From: Corynebacterium sp. SCR221107
Lineage (GTDB): Bacteria; Actinomycetota; Actinomycetes; Mycobacteriales; Mycobacteriaceae
Direction: 5' to 3'
Assembly: GCF_027886475.1 (NCBI RefSeq)
Contig: NZ_CP115670.1
Location: 682,001 to 746,000 of the forward strand
DNA length: 64,000 nt
A model generated the notes under the pieces. That model was not told where the DNA came from. It was given only the letters and a program-made list of their open reading frames with translations, and made no database searches. Of the stretch, positions 37,263-46,075 are shown piece after piece; position 1 is the stretch's first letter; every line of letters starts with the position of its first letter. Position numbers and translations under genes: made by a program.

Positions 37263-37421
37263 CCGCGGGAATTCTGGCCCCGTGTGCATAATTTCCGCTC
37301 GCCGTGCGGCGCGTGAGGGGTGCGGGCTCGAATGATGGGTGCGCGGCAAAGAAGAAGCGCCACCGAGCTTCGAGCGGGTATCGGCAGCGCTTGTGGCTGT
37401 GCGGTTGGCCGAGGTGGTGGC

Positions 37422-38150
37422 CTAGGTGGTGGGCTGTGACTCGGGAGCGGCGCTGATTTGGCGCGCGATGGAGCGTCGCAGCGGGGTGTAATGGGTGTCG
37501 ACGAGCTCGGAGAAGCGGGTGGCATCCCCGTCGTGGAGGGCGCGAATCATGGACTCGTGTGCGCCGAGGGTTATCTGGACATCTTCGGGCATGGAGAGTT
37601 TGACCAGGGGTAGGACCTCCATGTGGACCTGCCAGAAGGCGTCGGAAAGCTCTTTGATAAGCGGATTGGAGATGGGCGCGAGTAGGAGCCGGTGGAACTC
37701 GCGATCCTCCTCAGCGAAGTCCACGCCCTGGACATGCTTGGCGCGCATTTTGTCTACCACGGCCAGGATGGGGGAGATGTCCTGGCCTTTCCATCGCTCA
37801 GCAAGTTCGTCAGCGAGCGCGTGATCGAAGGCGGCGCGCAGGTCGACGACGTGTTCGAGGTCTTTGAGGGAGTCGTCCACATTGAGCATGACGCGTAGTA
37901 CCATGCCGCGCACCAATGGTTCAAGGGACATTCCGGAGACGTACGTGCCGTGCCCGTGGCGGACCTCGACGATATCGAGGGAGCTGAGGGTGCGCATGGC
38001 CTCTCTGACGGAGGAGCGCGAACAATCCAGCGTTTCGCACAGCTCGGTCTCGCTGGGCAATGCGTCCCCCGAATGGAGGTGGTTGGTGCGAATAAAGCGC
38101 ACAATTCCATCGACAGCCATGCTTGATGCGCTTTTCGGTTTGATGGCCAT
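37422..38150 (-). CDS. nanR: GntR/FadR-type regulator, probable NanR
   Basis: The 242-residue protein has an N-terminal winged helix (ALPSETELCETLDCSRSSVR, about residues 29-48) and a C-terminal FCD ligand domain (VVDLRAAFDHALADELAERW; EEDREFHRLLL; LGAHESMIRALHDGD with metal His). Its position inside the nan/nag cluster, and two matching palindromes at 33956 and 38367, suggest it represses sialic-acid genes until a pathway sugar such as GlcNAc-6-phosphate or GlcN-6-phosphate is present, as in C. glutamicum. Confidence 0.85.
   Translation of the reverse strand: MAIKPKSASSMAVDGIVRFIRTNHLHSGDALPSETELCETLDCSRSSVREAMRTLSSLDIVEVRHGHGTYVSGMSLEPLVRGMVLRVMLNVDDSLKDLEHVVDLRAAFDHALADELAERWKGQDISPILAVVDKMRAKHVQGVDFAEEDREFHRLLLAPISNPLIKELSDAFWQVHMEVLPLVKLSMPEDVQITLGAHESMIRALHDGDATRFSELVDTHYTPLRRSIARQISAAPESQPTT
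37639..37650 (+). repeat. Repeated word, variant (12 of 13)
   Basis: GCGTCGGAAAGC, plus strand, inside nanR; the last base is T. Confidence 0.6.
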
Positions 38151-38241
38151 GACCTACTCCTTCGGTGTGCAATCGGGCACAGGTGATAGAAAATAATACC
38201 CCAGAGGGTGCGAAAATCTATTTCACTTTTATCTCAACTCG

Positions 38242-38280
38242 CTCGTGGCTCGATTAAAAGGGGCAGGCCACGAGCTTTTT
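38242..38280 (+). terminator. Plus-strand terminator without an upstream plus-strand gene
   Basis: CTCGTGGC pairs with GCCACGAG, followed by CTTTTTATTT. It points along the plus strand although nanR, the gene to its left, is on the minus strand. Confidence 0.65.
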
Positions 38281-38366
38281 ATTTCTTGGGCTGCGATGAG
38301 GCATAGACCCAAAAGATGTCCCTTATGTGAACTACTACCAAATAATATTTGAATAAGTTCTGGCTA

Positions 38367-38384
38367 ACATCAGATGTCTGATGT
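38367..38384. promoter_or_regulatory. Candidate NanR operator upstream of the transporter remnant
   Basis: ACATCAGATGTCTGATGT has perfect 8-bp arms and a 2-base centre, the size and shape of FadR/GntR operators. A second small dyad, CAAATAATATTTG, lies at 38339-38351. The remaining bases of the 38151-38669 gap show no gene. Confidence 0.7.
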
Positions 38385-38669
38385 ACATTGTTGAGTGTAA
38401 CCCCCCTGAGGTCTTGTGGGGAACAAACTTGGAGCGGTTGTAGCCAACACGACACCAAGGCCAACTACATACCTCCCGCCCCGGGAAACTCTTGGTCCGT
38501 AGGCTTGCGGCACTTGGCTTCCACGCTGGTAGGGGCGGGAAAGCCTCACACACTTCACTGCTTTAGGTTGGGGTGCGCGCGGTTGAATACGCACATTTGG
38601 CGCCTACCACGCAGCACTTAGCACACGCCTCAGGCACCCTCCCAATATCCATGAGAAGAGGAGCCAGTC

Positions 38670-39009
38670 ATGGCAAATCTCTCCCGCCGCAACTTCCTAC
38701 GCATCACCGGTGTCTTGGGTGCTGCCGCCGGCCTCTCTGCCACCATCTCCGCCTGCGCACCTGACAAGCCGAACAACACCAGCAGCGGGGGAAGCACCGC
38801 AGCGGCTGGTTCGGAGAACAAGGACGGCACCATTAAGGCCGCCATCTCCTACGAGCTGGGCACCAACGGCTACGACCCGATGACCACCACCGCCGCGCTG
38901 ACCGTGGCCGTCAACTGGCACGTCCTCGAGGGTCTGACCGAGATGGATCCCGCCAGCGGCGAGACCTACGCCACGTTGGCCAAGACCCTGCCGTCGTCGG
39001 AAGGCACCA
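38670..39009 (+). pseudogene. Oligopeptide-type substrate-binding lipoprotein, N-terminal fragment
   Basis: About 110 residues remain: a twin-arginine start (SRRNFLRITG), a lipobox (TISAC), a Ser/Gly linker and the beginning of an SBP_bac_5 domain (AISYELGTNGYDPMTTTAAL). A full protein would be around 500 residues. After TLAKTLPS the sequence changes to ATPase gene sequence in another frame, and a stop follows at 39023. Context suggests it was the sialic-acid binding protein of an Opp-type ABC importer. Confidence 0.8.
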
Positions 39010-39549
39010 GCATCTCCGCATGAGCTTTCCGGTGGCCAGCGTCAGCGCGTGCTCATCGCCATGGCGCTGACTCGTAACCCGAAGCTGCTCATCGCCGACG
39101 AGCCGACCACCGCACTCGACGTCACCGTCCAACACCAGGTGGTGGAGCTGCTGACCGAGCTGCGCGACAAGCTGGGCTTCGCCATGATCTTCGTCTCCCA
39201 CGGCTTGGCACTGGTTGCCCGCCTGGTGCACAAGATCACGGTCATGTACGCCGGTCAGGTGGTCGAGGAGGGCAAGACCAAGGAGATCCTGTCCGATCCT
39301 CGCCACGAGTACACTTGCGGCCTGCTGGGCTCGGTGCTGTCCATCGAGGCCGGCGTCGACCGTCTCTACCAGGTGCCCGGCACCGTGCCCAGCCCGCGCG
39401 AGTTCGTCGATGGCGACCGCTTCGCGCCGCGCTCCCTGCACCCGACGGTGGGCCTGCACGAGAAGCCGAAGATGCGCCACATCGAAGGCACGACGCACTC
39501 TTATGCAGCAACCGATGAGTTGCTGGCCCTGATTGGAGAGAAGAAATGA
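39010..39549 (+). pseudogene. ABC transporter ATPase (OppD-like), C-terminal fragment
   Basis: The readable part begins at the signature motif SPHELSGGQRQR, then Walker B (LLIADEPTTALD), the switch His (VSHGLALVA) and the oligopeptide-type C-terminal extension. Walker A and the whole N-terminal half are missing, so it cannot bind ATP normally. The missing piece and presumably two permease genes were removed by the same deletion that cut the binding protein. Confidence 0.82.
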
Positions 39550-39860
39550 GCAAGGAACAGGCCATCATCGAAGGCCAGGTGCCCGTGGTGGAGCTGCGTG
39601 ACATCAACGTCATCCACAAGACCCGCACCGGCAAGCTCTTTGCCCCGGATACCGTCCACGCCAACAAGAACGTCAACTTTAAGGCCTTCCGGGATGACGT
39701 CCACGACATCAACACGGTGCGCTGCGTCTCCGACCGCATCTCCGTGATGCTGCGTGGCGAGATCATCGAGTCCAACACGACCGAGGAGATCTTCAATAAC
39801 CCGCAGCAGGAATATACCCGCACCTTGCTGGCCGCAACCCCAAGCCTGCTCGATAGCTAG
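39546..39860 (+). pseudogene. ABC transporter ATPase (OppF-like) with internal deletion
   Basis: The start (MSKEQAIIEGQVPVVELRDI) and end (VSDRISVMLRGEIIESNTTE) are those of an OppF-type ATPase. The middle jumps from VNFKAFRD straight to HDINTVRCVSDR, skipping Walker A, Q loop, signature and Walker B. The frame stays open, giving 104 residues instead of about 270. The ATG overlaps the previous stop by 4 bases, as in an intact operon. Confidence 0.82.
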
Positions 39861-39966
39861 CCGGGCCGAGCCCACCTGTGCCTTGAGGTCACGGGGAGAC
39901 ACTGCCGTCGACGTCGACCGCGCCATGTGCGCCAGGCGCCGATGGCAGTTTCTTGTTTCTTGTTTT

Positions 39967-39979
39967 TGCTTACCGACGC
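39967..39979 (-). repeat. 13-bp repeated word, variant GCGTCGGTAAGCA
   Basis: Intergenic copy on the minus strand between the transporter remnant and the Rv3212-like gene. Confidence 0.75.
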
Positions 39980-40028
39980 CCACAGGCCGCAGGCCTTGCC
40001 CAGCCCTGTGTGCCACCGGTGCCGCCGA

Positions 40029-41279
40029 TCAGGCAGGTTGCAAGGCCACGAGTTGCTCCCCGCGCTTTTCGATCACGGTGGCGCCAGCTAAGCCCAAGCT
40101 TATGGGGCCGGAATATCCCGCGCGATCGATGGCGATGGTGGATTCGGTCTCGCCGGTTTGCCAGTTATAGACTGCGATTCCTTCCGCGACCGGGACCAGG
40201 AGGCGATCAGCGACGACGGTGCCGGTGCCCAACGCGCCGTCGATGACACGCTCCACGGCGAGTGTATCGGGGCGCAGCAACAACAGGCGCTTGCCATCAA
40301 ACCAGGTCATGTGGTGCGGCATGTCAGCTGTTGCGGGGCCGAACACGCCCTCGTGATTGCTCACGATCGGCGCGGGATCCACGTCTTGAGAGGTGGTGAG
40401 GGTACCTGCGTCGTTGTAGACGTTTAAGGTGGTGCCGGAGGCGGAGGCGGCGTAGACGGCTGCCCCATTTTGGCTGATAGCAACCACCTGTGCTTCGGGG
40501 GACGCCAGGACGGTCTCGCCGATGATCTCCGGCTTGCGGGAGTCCTCCGGCGTGGCCTTGAGCATGCGCAGCCAGGATACGTTGCCGCATTGTTCGACCA
40601 CGGCGAGGAGCTCCTTGCGGGTCAGAGCCGAGCGGATGGTGCAGTCCTCGTTGGGCTGGTACCCGGCTTCCTGCTTGGCCTCCACGTCGCCATACTCGAC
40701 GGTGCGCACGAGGTCATTGCGCCACAACTCCACACGATCCTCGCCGACAATGCCCACGCGGTCATTGGAGGAAACCGGCACGGGATTGTCGCTGGCGATG
40801 GCGCTGCGCGTGCGCGCATAGGTGCCCTTCTGGGCGTCGATGGCCACGACATCGCCACAGCCCACGCCCGTGCGGAAGTCCACCACGGCCTTCTTCCAGG
40901 CCTGCCCCAAAGAACATAATTCCTCATCGCGAGAATATGTCCACAGGGCCTGGCCGGTGGACGGATTCACGCCCGTGATCACCGTCTTGGCCCCTGTGGA
41001 GCCGGAGGTATCGGCGGTGATGGCAACCCCGTCGGCGATGATCGGCTTGGTGTTGAAGGCGTCCGCAGGTCCGGTCCAACTGGGGGTAAGGCCAGCCGGT
41101 ATCGTGGTGGGAGCAGCCTGGGCCTGATACTGCTGCGTGGCCGGGCTGAGCTCCGCGTTGCGGATAGGTGCTGTAGCCCACGCCGCGGACACGGCGACCA
41201 CGCTTATCGCGGTGATAACCGAGGTGGCGATCCAATTCTTGCGGTTGCTGCCAACCGTGGCGGACAAAGAGGCGGACAT
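40029..41279 (-). CDS. Membrane-anchored Rv3212-like protein
   Basis: The 416-residue protein has one N-terminal membrane helix (WIATSVITAISVVAVSAAWA, about residues 16-35) and an extracytoplasmic domain of PQQ-like beta-propeller character (TVITGVNPSTGQALWTYSRD). It resembles mycobacterial Rv3212, which likewise lies next to the rhlE helicase gene. Cys pairs suggest disulfides outside the cell. Function is unknown. Confidence 0.75.
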   Translation of the reverse strand: MSASLSATVGSNRKNWIATSVITAISVVAVSAAWATAPIRNAELSPATQQYQAQAAPTTIPAGLTPSWTGPADAFNTKPIIADGVAITADTSGSTGAKTVITGVNPSTGQALWTYSRDEELCSLGQAWKKAVVDFRTGVGCGDVVAIDAQKGTYARTRSAIASDNPVPVSSNDRVGIVGEDRVELWRNDLVRTVEYGDVEAKQEAGYQPNEDCTIRSALTRKELLAVVEQCGNVSWLRMLKATPEDSRKPEIIGETVLASPEAQVVAISQNGAAVYAASASGTTLNVYNDAGTLTTSQDVDPAPIVSNHEGVFGPATADMPHHMTWFDGKRLLLLRPDTLAVERVIDGALGTGTVVADRLLVPVAEGIAVYNWQTGETESTIAIDRAGYSGPISLGLAGATVIEKRGEQLVALQPA

Positions 41280-41388
41280 GGTCTCCTATTGTGCTCGAAA
41301 GGTATAGCGCTGACAATTACGCCCCTTGACGGGCATGGAGGTCCCAAGACGGCGCTGAAGATAATACGGGAGATGATCCGGCGGCTGC

Positions 41389-42738
41389 TTAGTCGCCGCG
41401 GCGTCGTCCGCGACCGCGCGAGCTGCGCCCACGGGCACCACCGGTCCCACGCCCGGACCCTGAGCCTGCCGTGCGCGGGTTGCGGGCGCGATCGCGGGTA
41501 CCGCCGATGACTTTGCGTGCAGGGCCGATCTCCTCCGTGGCATCCTCCGGGATGTCCAAAGCCTCATACAGCTCCGGGGAGGTGCTAAACCACTGCGGCG
41601 GTACGGGCAGGTCGAGGCCGATCTCCTCGTTAATCAGCGACCACTTGGTCACCTCGTCGTATCCAACCAGCGTCACCGCGGTGCCGGAGTGTCCTGCACG
41701 CCCGGTGCGTCCGATGCGGTGGACATAGGTCATCGGATCGTCTGGGGTCTGGTAGTTGATGACGTGAGTGACATCGTCGATGTCGATGCCGCGGGCGGCC
41801 ACGTCGGTGGCTACCAGGATCTCCACCCGGCCGGTGCGGAAAGCATTCAGTGAGGTCTCGCGGGCAGCCTGGCCTAGATCGCCATGGACGGCGGCGACGG
41901 AAAAGCCACGCGCGGCGAGGTCGTCGGCAAGCTCGGCGGCGGTGCGCTTGGTGCGCGCGAAAATAATGGTCTTGCCACGGCCGCGTGCCTGGAGGATGCG
42001 GGCGGTGACTGCGGGCTTGTCCATGCGGTGGGCCTGGAAGATCACCTGCTTGGTGCTGGCGTGGGTCTGCGAGGCGCCCACGTCCTCGGCGCGGATGTGA
42101 ACCGGCTGGGTCATAAACGTGCGCGCCAATGTGAGCACCGGGCCGGGCATGGTTGCCGAGAACAGCATCGTCTGGTGCTCGTGGGTTAGTGCCTGCAGAA
42201 TCTTCTCAATATCGGGGAAAAAGCCAAGATCGAGCATCTCGTCGGCCTCGTCCAGCACCAAGATGGCCACCCGGTCAAGCGCAAGGTTGCCCCGCTTGAA
42301 CAGATCCAGCAGGCGGCCCGGGGTACCGACGACGACGTCGACGCCGCGCGCCAGCGCCTGGACCTGATCCTCGAAAGGATGCCCGCCATAGATGGTGGTC
42401 ACCCGCACCGGGGTGAGCTTGGCTGCGCGCACTAAGTCATCGCCTACTTGCTGCGCTAGCTCGCGGGTGGGCACCACCACCAAGGCGCGCGGGGTGCCGT
42501 CGAGCTCCTCGACGTCGGCGGAGTCGAAGACCCGGTCAAGCAGCGGGACGCCGAAACCGAGGGTCTTGCCCATGCCGGTGCGAGCCTGGCCGATGAGATC
42601 GCGACCGTCGAGGGCGATCGGCAAGGTGAGCTCCTGGATGGCAAAGGTATGGGTGATGCCTTGGGCCGCAAGAGCGTCGGTAAGCTCTACGGCGACGCCG
42701 AGCTGCGTGAAAGAGGGATGCGAATTTGGTGCTGACAC
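41389..42738 (-). CDS. rhlE: DEAD-box RNA helicase RhlE
   Basis: The 449-residue helicase has a Q motif (GITHTFAIQELTLP), Walker A (ARTGMGKT), VLDEADEMLD (DEAD), SAT (FSATMPG) and HRIGRTGRAG (motif VI), then a basic Arg/Gly tail (GRGTGGARGRSSRGRGRRRG) for RNA binding. It probably acts in RNA turnover or ribosome assembly. A TAGTAT box (42751-42746) sits 7 bases before the GTG start, indicating a leaderless mRNA. Confidence 0.92.
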   Translation of the reverse strand: MSAPNSHPSFTQLGVAVELTDALAAQGITHTFAIQELTLPIALDGRDLIGQARTGMGKTLGFGVPLLDRVFDSADVEELDGTPRALVVVPTRELAQQVGDDLVRAAKLTPVRVTTIYGGHPFEDQVQALARGVDVVVGTPGRLLDLFKRGNLALDRVAILVLDEADEMLDLGFFPDIEKILQALTHEHQTMLFSATMPGPVLTLARTFMTQPVHIRAEDVGASQTHASTKQVIFQAHRMDKPAVTARILQARGRGKTIIFARTKRTAAELADDLAARGFSVAAVHGDLGQAARETSLNAFRTGRVEILVATDVAARGIDIDDVTHVINYQTPDDPMTYVHRIGRTGRAGHSGTAVTLVGYDEVTKWSLINEEIGLDLPVPPQWFSTSPELYEALDIPEDATEEIGPARKVIGGTRDRARNPRTAGSGSGRGTGGARGRSSRGRGRRRGD

Positions 42739-42751
42739 AATCTCGATACTA
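42739..42751 (-). promoter_or_regulatory. Leaderless promoter -10 of rhlE
   Basis: On the minus strand TAGTAT is followed after 7 bases by the GTG start codon, with no Shine-Dalgarno. Confidence 0.5.
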
Positions 42752-42962
42752 ACTGTTGGCCGCTAAGATAAGTGAGGTTACGCGGCCAAGTTGCCCACAC
42801 GTTGGCAACGGTGTGAAACTTAAGCGGTTGTTTGAGCGTTGAAGCACATGCCCGCAAAAATAATTCCGCGCGTCAAGCCAGCGTTATCGGCGGGCAGCGC
42901 GCAAGGGGCGCGCCTTTAACAATCGAAACAAACACATAAACCTACAAGGAGTAGCCAACACT

Positions 42963-43190
42963 ATGGATATCAAGATCGGTTTCGCAGATTCCCCACGTGA
43001 GCTCGTCATTAACTCGCAGTCCTCGCAGGAGGAGATCGCGGCCCGCGTGTCCGAGGCGCTCGGCAACGATAGCGGCGTCCTCGATCTTTCCGACGAAAAG
43101 GGCAACCGTTACCTGATCCGTAATTCCCGCATCGCCTATGTCGAGGTGGGTACTCAAAACACCCGCACCGTTGGATTCGCGGGGGCCTAA
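42963..43190 (+). CDS. DUF3107 family protein
   Basis: This 75-residue protein starts MDIKIGFADSPRELVINSQS and matches the small actinobacterial DUF3107 family (Rv3208A/TB9.4 type), including the YLIRNSRIAYVEVG segment. AAGGAG precedes the ATG by about 11 bases. Function is unknown. It is five bases upstream of the DUF3152 gene. Confidence 0.88.
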   Translation: MDIKIGFADSPRELVINSQSSQEEIAARVSEALGNDSGVLDLSDEKGNRYLIRNSRIAYVEVGTQNTRTVGFAGA

Positions 43191-43195
43191 CATCG

Positions 43196-44080
43196 ATGTC
43201 TTCTGAGTCGGCGAATGAAAGCTTCCTTGTCCGCTTTGCCAAGGAATACGGTTGGCGTGCCTACGCCATCCCGGTCCTGACCGTCATCACGGTGTGGGTC
43301 TTGTACGACGTTTTCATTTCGCCGACCCCAGAGCCCATCGTCGCCACCTCCGGCACCCAGGCCGGGGAAGGATCCGGCCACGAAGAGCAGGAGGGCAACG
43401 TCGGGCCTGACCCGGCCGACCAGCCCGCGATCGCCATCGCGGCGGAGGAGCTGCCTGCAGGCGGCCCTTACACCGAAAAGGGCGATACCACCTACCGCCA
43501 GGTGGGCGTTGCTGGTGCCGCTGCGGGCGAAGGCAAGGAGAAGACCTTTACCTACGTGGTGGAGGTGGAAAACGGCGTGGACACCGCAGGTTATGGCGGC
43601 GATGACGCTTTTGCCACGATGATCGATGCGACGTTGACTAATCCCAAGAGCTGGATTGCCGATCCGGCCTTCCGCTTCGAGCACATCGCCGATCCGGAGC
43701 AGGCCGACTTGCGCATCCAGCTCACCTCGGTGGGCACAACCCACGAGCTGTGCGGGCATGACATCGCCATGGAGACCAGCTGTTTTTACAACGACGGCGG
43801 CCGTGTGGTGCTCAATGAGTCCCGCTGGGTGAGAGGGGCTACCCCCTTCAACGGCGACATTGGCGGTTACCGCCAGTACCTCATCAACCACGAGGTCGGC
43901 CATGGCATCGGCTATGCCGCACACGAGGCCTGCACCGAGGACCGTCAGCTCGCGCCGATCATGATGCAACAAACGCTGAGTCTTTCCAACGCGGAGTTGC
44001 ATGCCATCGACGCCACCGAGGTCTATGAGGACAACGGCAACGTGTGTCTGCCGAACCCCTGGCCTTATCCGCGCGCCTAG
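43196..44080 (+). CDS. DUF3152 membrane-anchored zinc-metallopeptidase-like protein
   Basis: The 294-residue protein has an N-terminal membrane anchor (AYAIPVLTVITVWVLYDVFI, about residues 22-41), a low-complexity linker, and an external domain with a metzincin-like zinc motif NHEVGHGIGYAAHEAC (HExxHxxxxxxH). Conserved Cys pairs (ELCGHD, TSCFYN, EACTED, NVCLPN) suggest disulfides. It matches Rv3207c/DUF3152. The substrate is unknown. Confidence 0.87.
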   Translation: MSSESANESFLVRFAKEYGWRAYAIPVLTVITVWVLYDVFISPTPEPIVATSGTQAGEGSGHEEQEGNVGPDPADQPAIAIAAEELPAGGPYTEKGDTTYRQVGVAGAAAGEGKEKTFTYVVEVENGVDTAGYGGDDAFATMIDATLTNPKSWIADPAFRFEHIADPEQADLRIQLTSVGTTHELCGHDIAMETSCFYNDGGRVVLNESRWVRGATPFNGDIGGYRQYLINHEVGHGIGYAAHEACTEDRQLAPIMMQQTLSLSNAELHAIDATEVYEDNGNVCLPNPWPYPRA

Positions 44081-44089
44081 TGTAACCCT

Positions 44090-44116
44090 AAAAGACCTGC
44101 TCAGACGGGTCTTTTT
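44090..44116 (+). terminator. Rho-independent terminator
   Basis: AAAAGACC pairs with GGGTCTTTT around a 9-base loop and the T-run continues. It closes the DUF3107-DUF3152 unit. Confidence 0.85.
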
Positions 44117-44163
44117 CGTATTCAGCCGCGGAGCGGGGAAGGGGGAAAAACACTTGCCCAAAG

Positions 44164-44202
44164 TTGTTGACGAATCAACAAACATGGCTTATGATGGCAT
44201 CA
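44164..44202 (+). promoter_or_regulatory. Sigma-70 promoter with RosR-type operator, leaderless
   Basis: TTGACG (44167-44172), a 17-base spacer and TATGAT (44190-44195) make a near-ideal promoter, with the start expected at the ATG (44202). Covering the -35 is TTGTTGACGAATCAACAA (44164-44181), which fits the inverted repeat reported for the oxidative-stress MarR regulator RosR of C. glutamicum at all but one position. Confidence 0.75.
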
Positions 44203-45335
44203 TGCAATTCGGAATTTTTACTATCGGCGACGTTACCACCGACCCCATCACCGGCAAGACCCCTAGCGAGCACGAGCGCATTCAGAACACGATTGCGATC
44301 GCGAAGAAGGCGGAGGAGGTTGGGCTGGATGTCTTTGCCACCGGCCAGCATCACAACCCGCCTTTTGCGGCACCGGCCAACCCGCCTATTTTGCTCTCTT
44401 ATCTGGCAGCGCAGACCGAAAAGATTATGTTCTCCACGGCCACCACCTTGATTACCACCACCGACCCGGTGCGGTTGGCAGAAGATTATGCCTACGCCCA
44501 GCACCTGGCCAACGGCCGGCTTGACCTCATGCTTGGCCGCGGCAACACCGGCCCGGTGTACCCGTGGTTCGGCAAAGACATTAGGAAGGGTATCCCGCTG
44601 GCGGTGGAGAACTACCACCTTTTGCGCACCCTGTGGCGCAAGGAGAATGTGACCTGGTCGGGCGAGTTCCGCACCCCGCTGCAGTCCTTTACCTCCACCC
44701 CGCGCCCGTTCGATGACACCCCGCCGTTTGTGTGGCACGGCTCCATCCGCTCGACCGAGGTCGCCGAGCAGGCGGCCTTCTACGGCGATGGCTTCTTCCA
44801 CAACCACATCTTCTGGAATATCGAGCACACCCAGGCGATGGTCAACCTCTACCGCCAGCGCTTCGAACACTATGGGCACGGCTCTGCCGACCAGGCGATC
44901 GTCGGACTCGGCGGCCAGGTCTTTATCGGGGAGACGGAGCGCAAGGCCAAGGACTTCTTCCGCCCTTACTTCGACAATGCGCCCGTGTATGGGCACGGTC
45001 CGTCGCTCGAGGAGTTTGAGCGCCTGACCCCGTTGACCGTAGGCACCGCGGAGCAGGTTATCGAGCGTTACCTCGGCTATGCCGACGCCGTTGGTGATTA
45101 CCAGCGGCAGCTGTTCCTCGTCGACCACGCCGGTTTGCCGCTGGAGGTCGTGCTCGAGCAGATTGAGATCCTGGGTACCGAGGTCGTACCGGTGCTGCGC
45201 AAGGCATTTGAGCTGCGCCGTCCGGCACATGTGCCATCCGACCCGCCGACCCATGCAACCCTGGTGGCGGCAGGCCCCGAGCACTACCACCACGAGATCC
45301 AGCCCGCGAGCGCGCTGGCGGCCAGTGCAAAGTAA
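44202..45335 (+). CDS. Luciferase-like FMN-dependent monooxygenase
   Basis: From ATG 44202 (MQFGIFTIGDVTTDPITGKT) the protein is 377 residues and belongs to the bacterial luciferase TIM-barrel family. Indicative segments are ATGQHHNPPFAAPANPPILL, TTTDPVRLAEDYAYAQHLANG and MLGRGNTGPVYPWFG. It would use reduced FMN supplied by the reductase encoded next. In C. glutamicum, RosR represses similar monooxygenase genes. The start is fixed by the promoter spacing. The substrate is unknown. Confidence 0.9.
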   Translation: MQFGIFTIGDVTTDPITGKTPSEHERIQNTIAIAKKAEEVGLDVFATGQHHNPPFAAPANPPILLSYLAAQTEKIMFSTATTLITTTDPVRLAEDYAYAQHLANGRLDLMLGRGNTGPVYPWFGKDIRKGIPLAVENYHLLRTLWRKENVTWSGEFRTPLQSFTSTPRPFDDTPPFVWHGSIRSTEVAEQAAFYGDGFFHNHIFWNIEHTQAMVNLYRQRFEHYGHGSADQAIVGLGGQVFIGETERKAKDFFRPYFDNAPVYGHGPSLEEFERLTPLTVGTAEQVIERYLGYADAVGDYQRQLFLVDHAGLPLEVVLEQIEILGTEVVPVLRKAFELRRPAHVPSDPPTHATLVAAGPEHYHHEIQPASALAASAK

Positions 45336-45364
45336 GAGACTAGAAACGAAGTGATGACACCACC

Positions 45365-46033
45365 ATGAAGACTCTTCTTGTTGTCCACGCCGGACTGTCG
45401 CACCCCTCGCACACTGCTACTGTCGCCCAGGACATCGCCGATGCCGTGGTCGCCCAGGTGAGCAAGCGAGGGGAGGGGCTGGAAGTTGCCACCATCTCCA
45501 TCGCGGAGTACATGCAAGACATTGCCACCTATTTCACCACCGGGGTGCCGACCCCGAAGCTGAGCGAGGTGCAGTCGCGCATTGCCGACGCCGACGCGAT
45601 GATCGCTGCAACCCCGGTGTTTACCGCGAGCTACTCCGGTCTGTTCAAGATGTTCTTCGACACCCTCGATCCGAAGCTCATCGTGGGCAAGCCCATGATC
45701 ATCGCCGCCACGGCCGGCACCCCGCGCCACAGCCTCGTGCTCGAGCATGCGGTGCGACCCCTGTTTGCCTATCTCAACGCCGTGGTGGTTCCCACGGGCA
45801 TCTTCGCCGCCACCGAGGACTTCGGCGAGGAAACCAACCTCAACGCACGCATCACCAGGGCCGCGACCGAGCTGGCCAAGCAGCTGGTAGATACCACGGG
45901 CGTGGTTGGCTTTGGCCCAGACTTTAATGACGGCGCTGCCGTACCGGAGCAGGCAAAGCCTGCGACAAACCCCTTCCTCAAGCCCTCGAGCAGCTTCGCG
46001 GACCTGCTGCGCGGGCATGACGGCGGCAACTAA
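45365..46033 (+). CDS. NAD(P)H-dependent FMN reductase (CE1759 family)
   Basis: This 222-residue flavodoxin-like protein starts MKTLLVVHAGLSHPSHTATV and contains the FMN phosphate loop and ATPVFTASYSGLFKMFFD, typical of this corynebacterial reductase family. It follows the monooxygenase by 29 bases and probably supplies it with reduced flavin. Confidence 0.88.
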   Translation: MKTLLVVHAGLSHPSHTATVAQDIADAVVAQVSKRGEGLEVATISIAEYMQDIATYFTTGVPTPKLSEVQSRIADADAMIAATPVFTASYSGLFKMFFDTLDPKLIVGKPMIIAATAGTPRHSLVLEHAVRPLFAYLNAVVVPTGIFAATEDFGEETNLNARITRAATELAKQLVDTTGVVGFGPDFNDGAAVPEQAKPATNPFLKPSSSFADLLRGHDGGN

Positions 46034-46075
46034 TCCGCCCGCTGCACAGCGTTGTGCAAGCGTCCATCGATTCCT

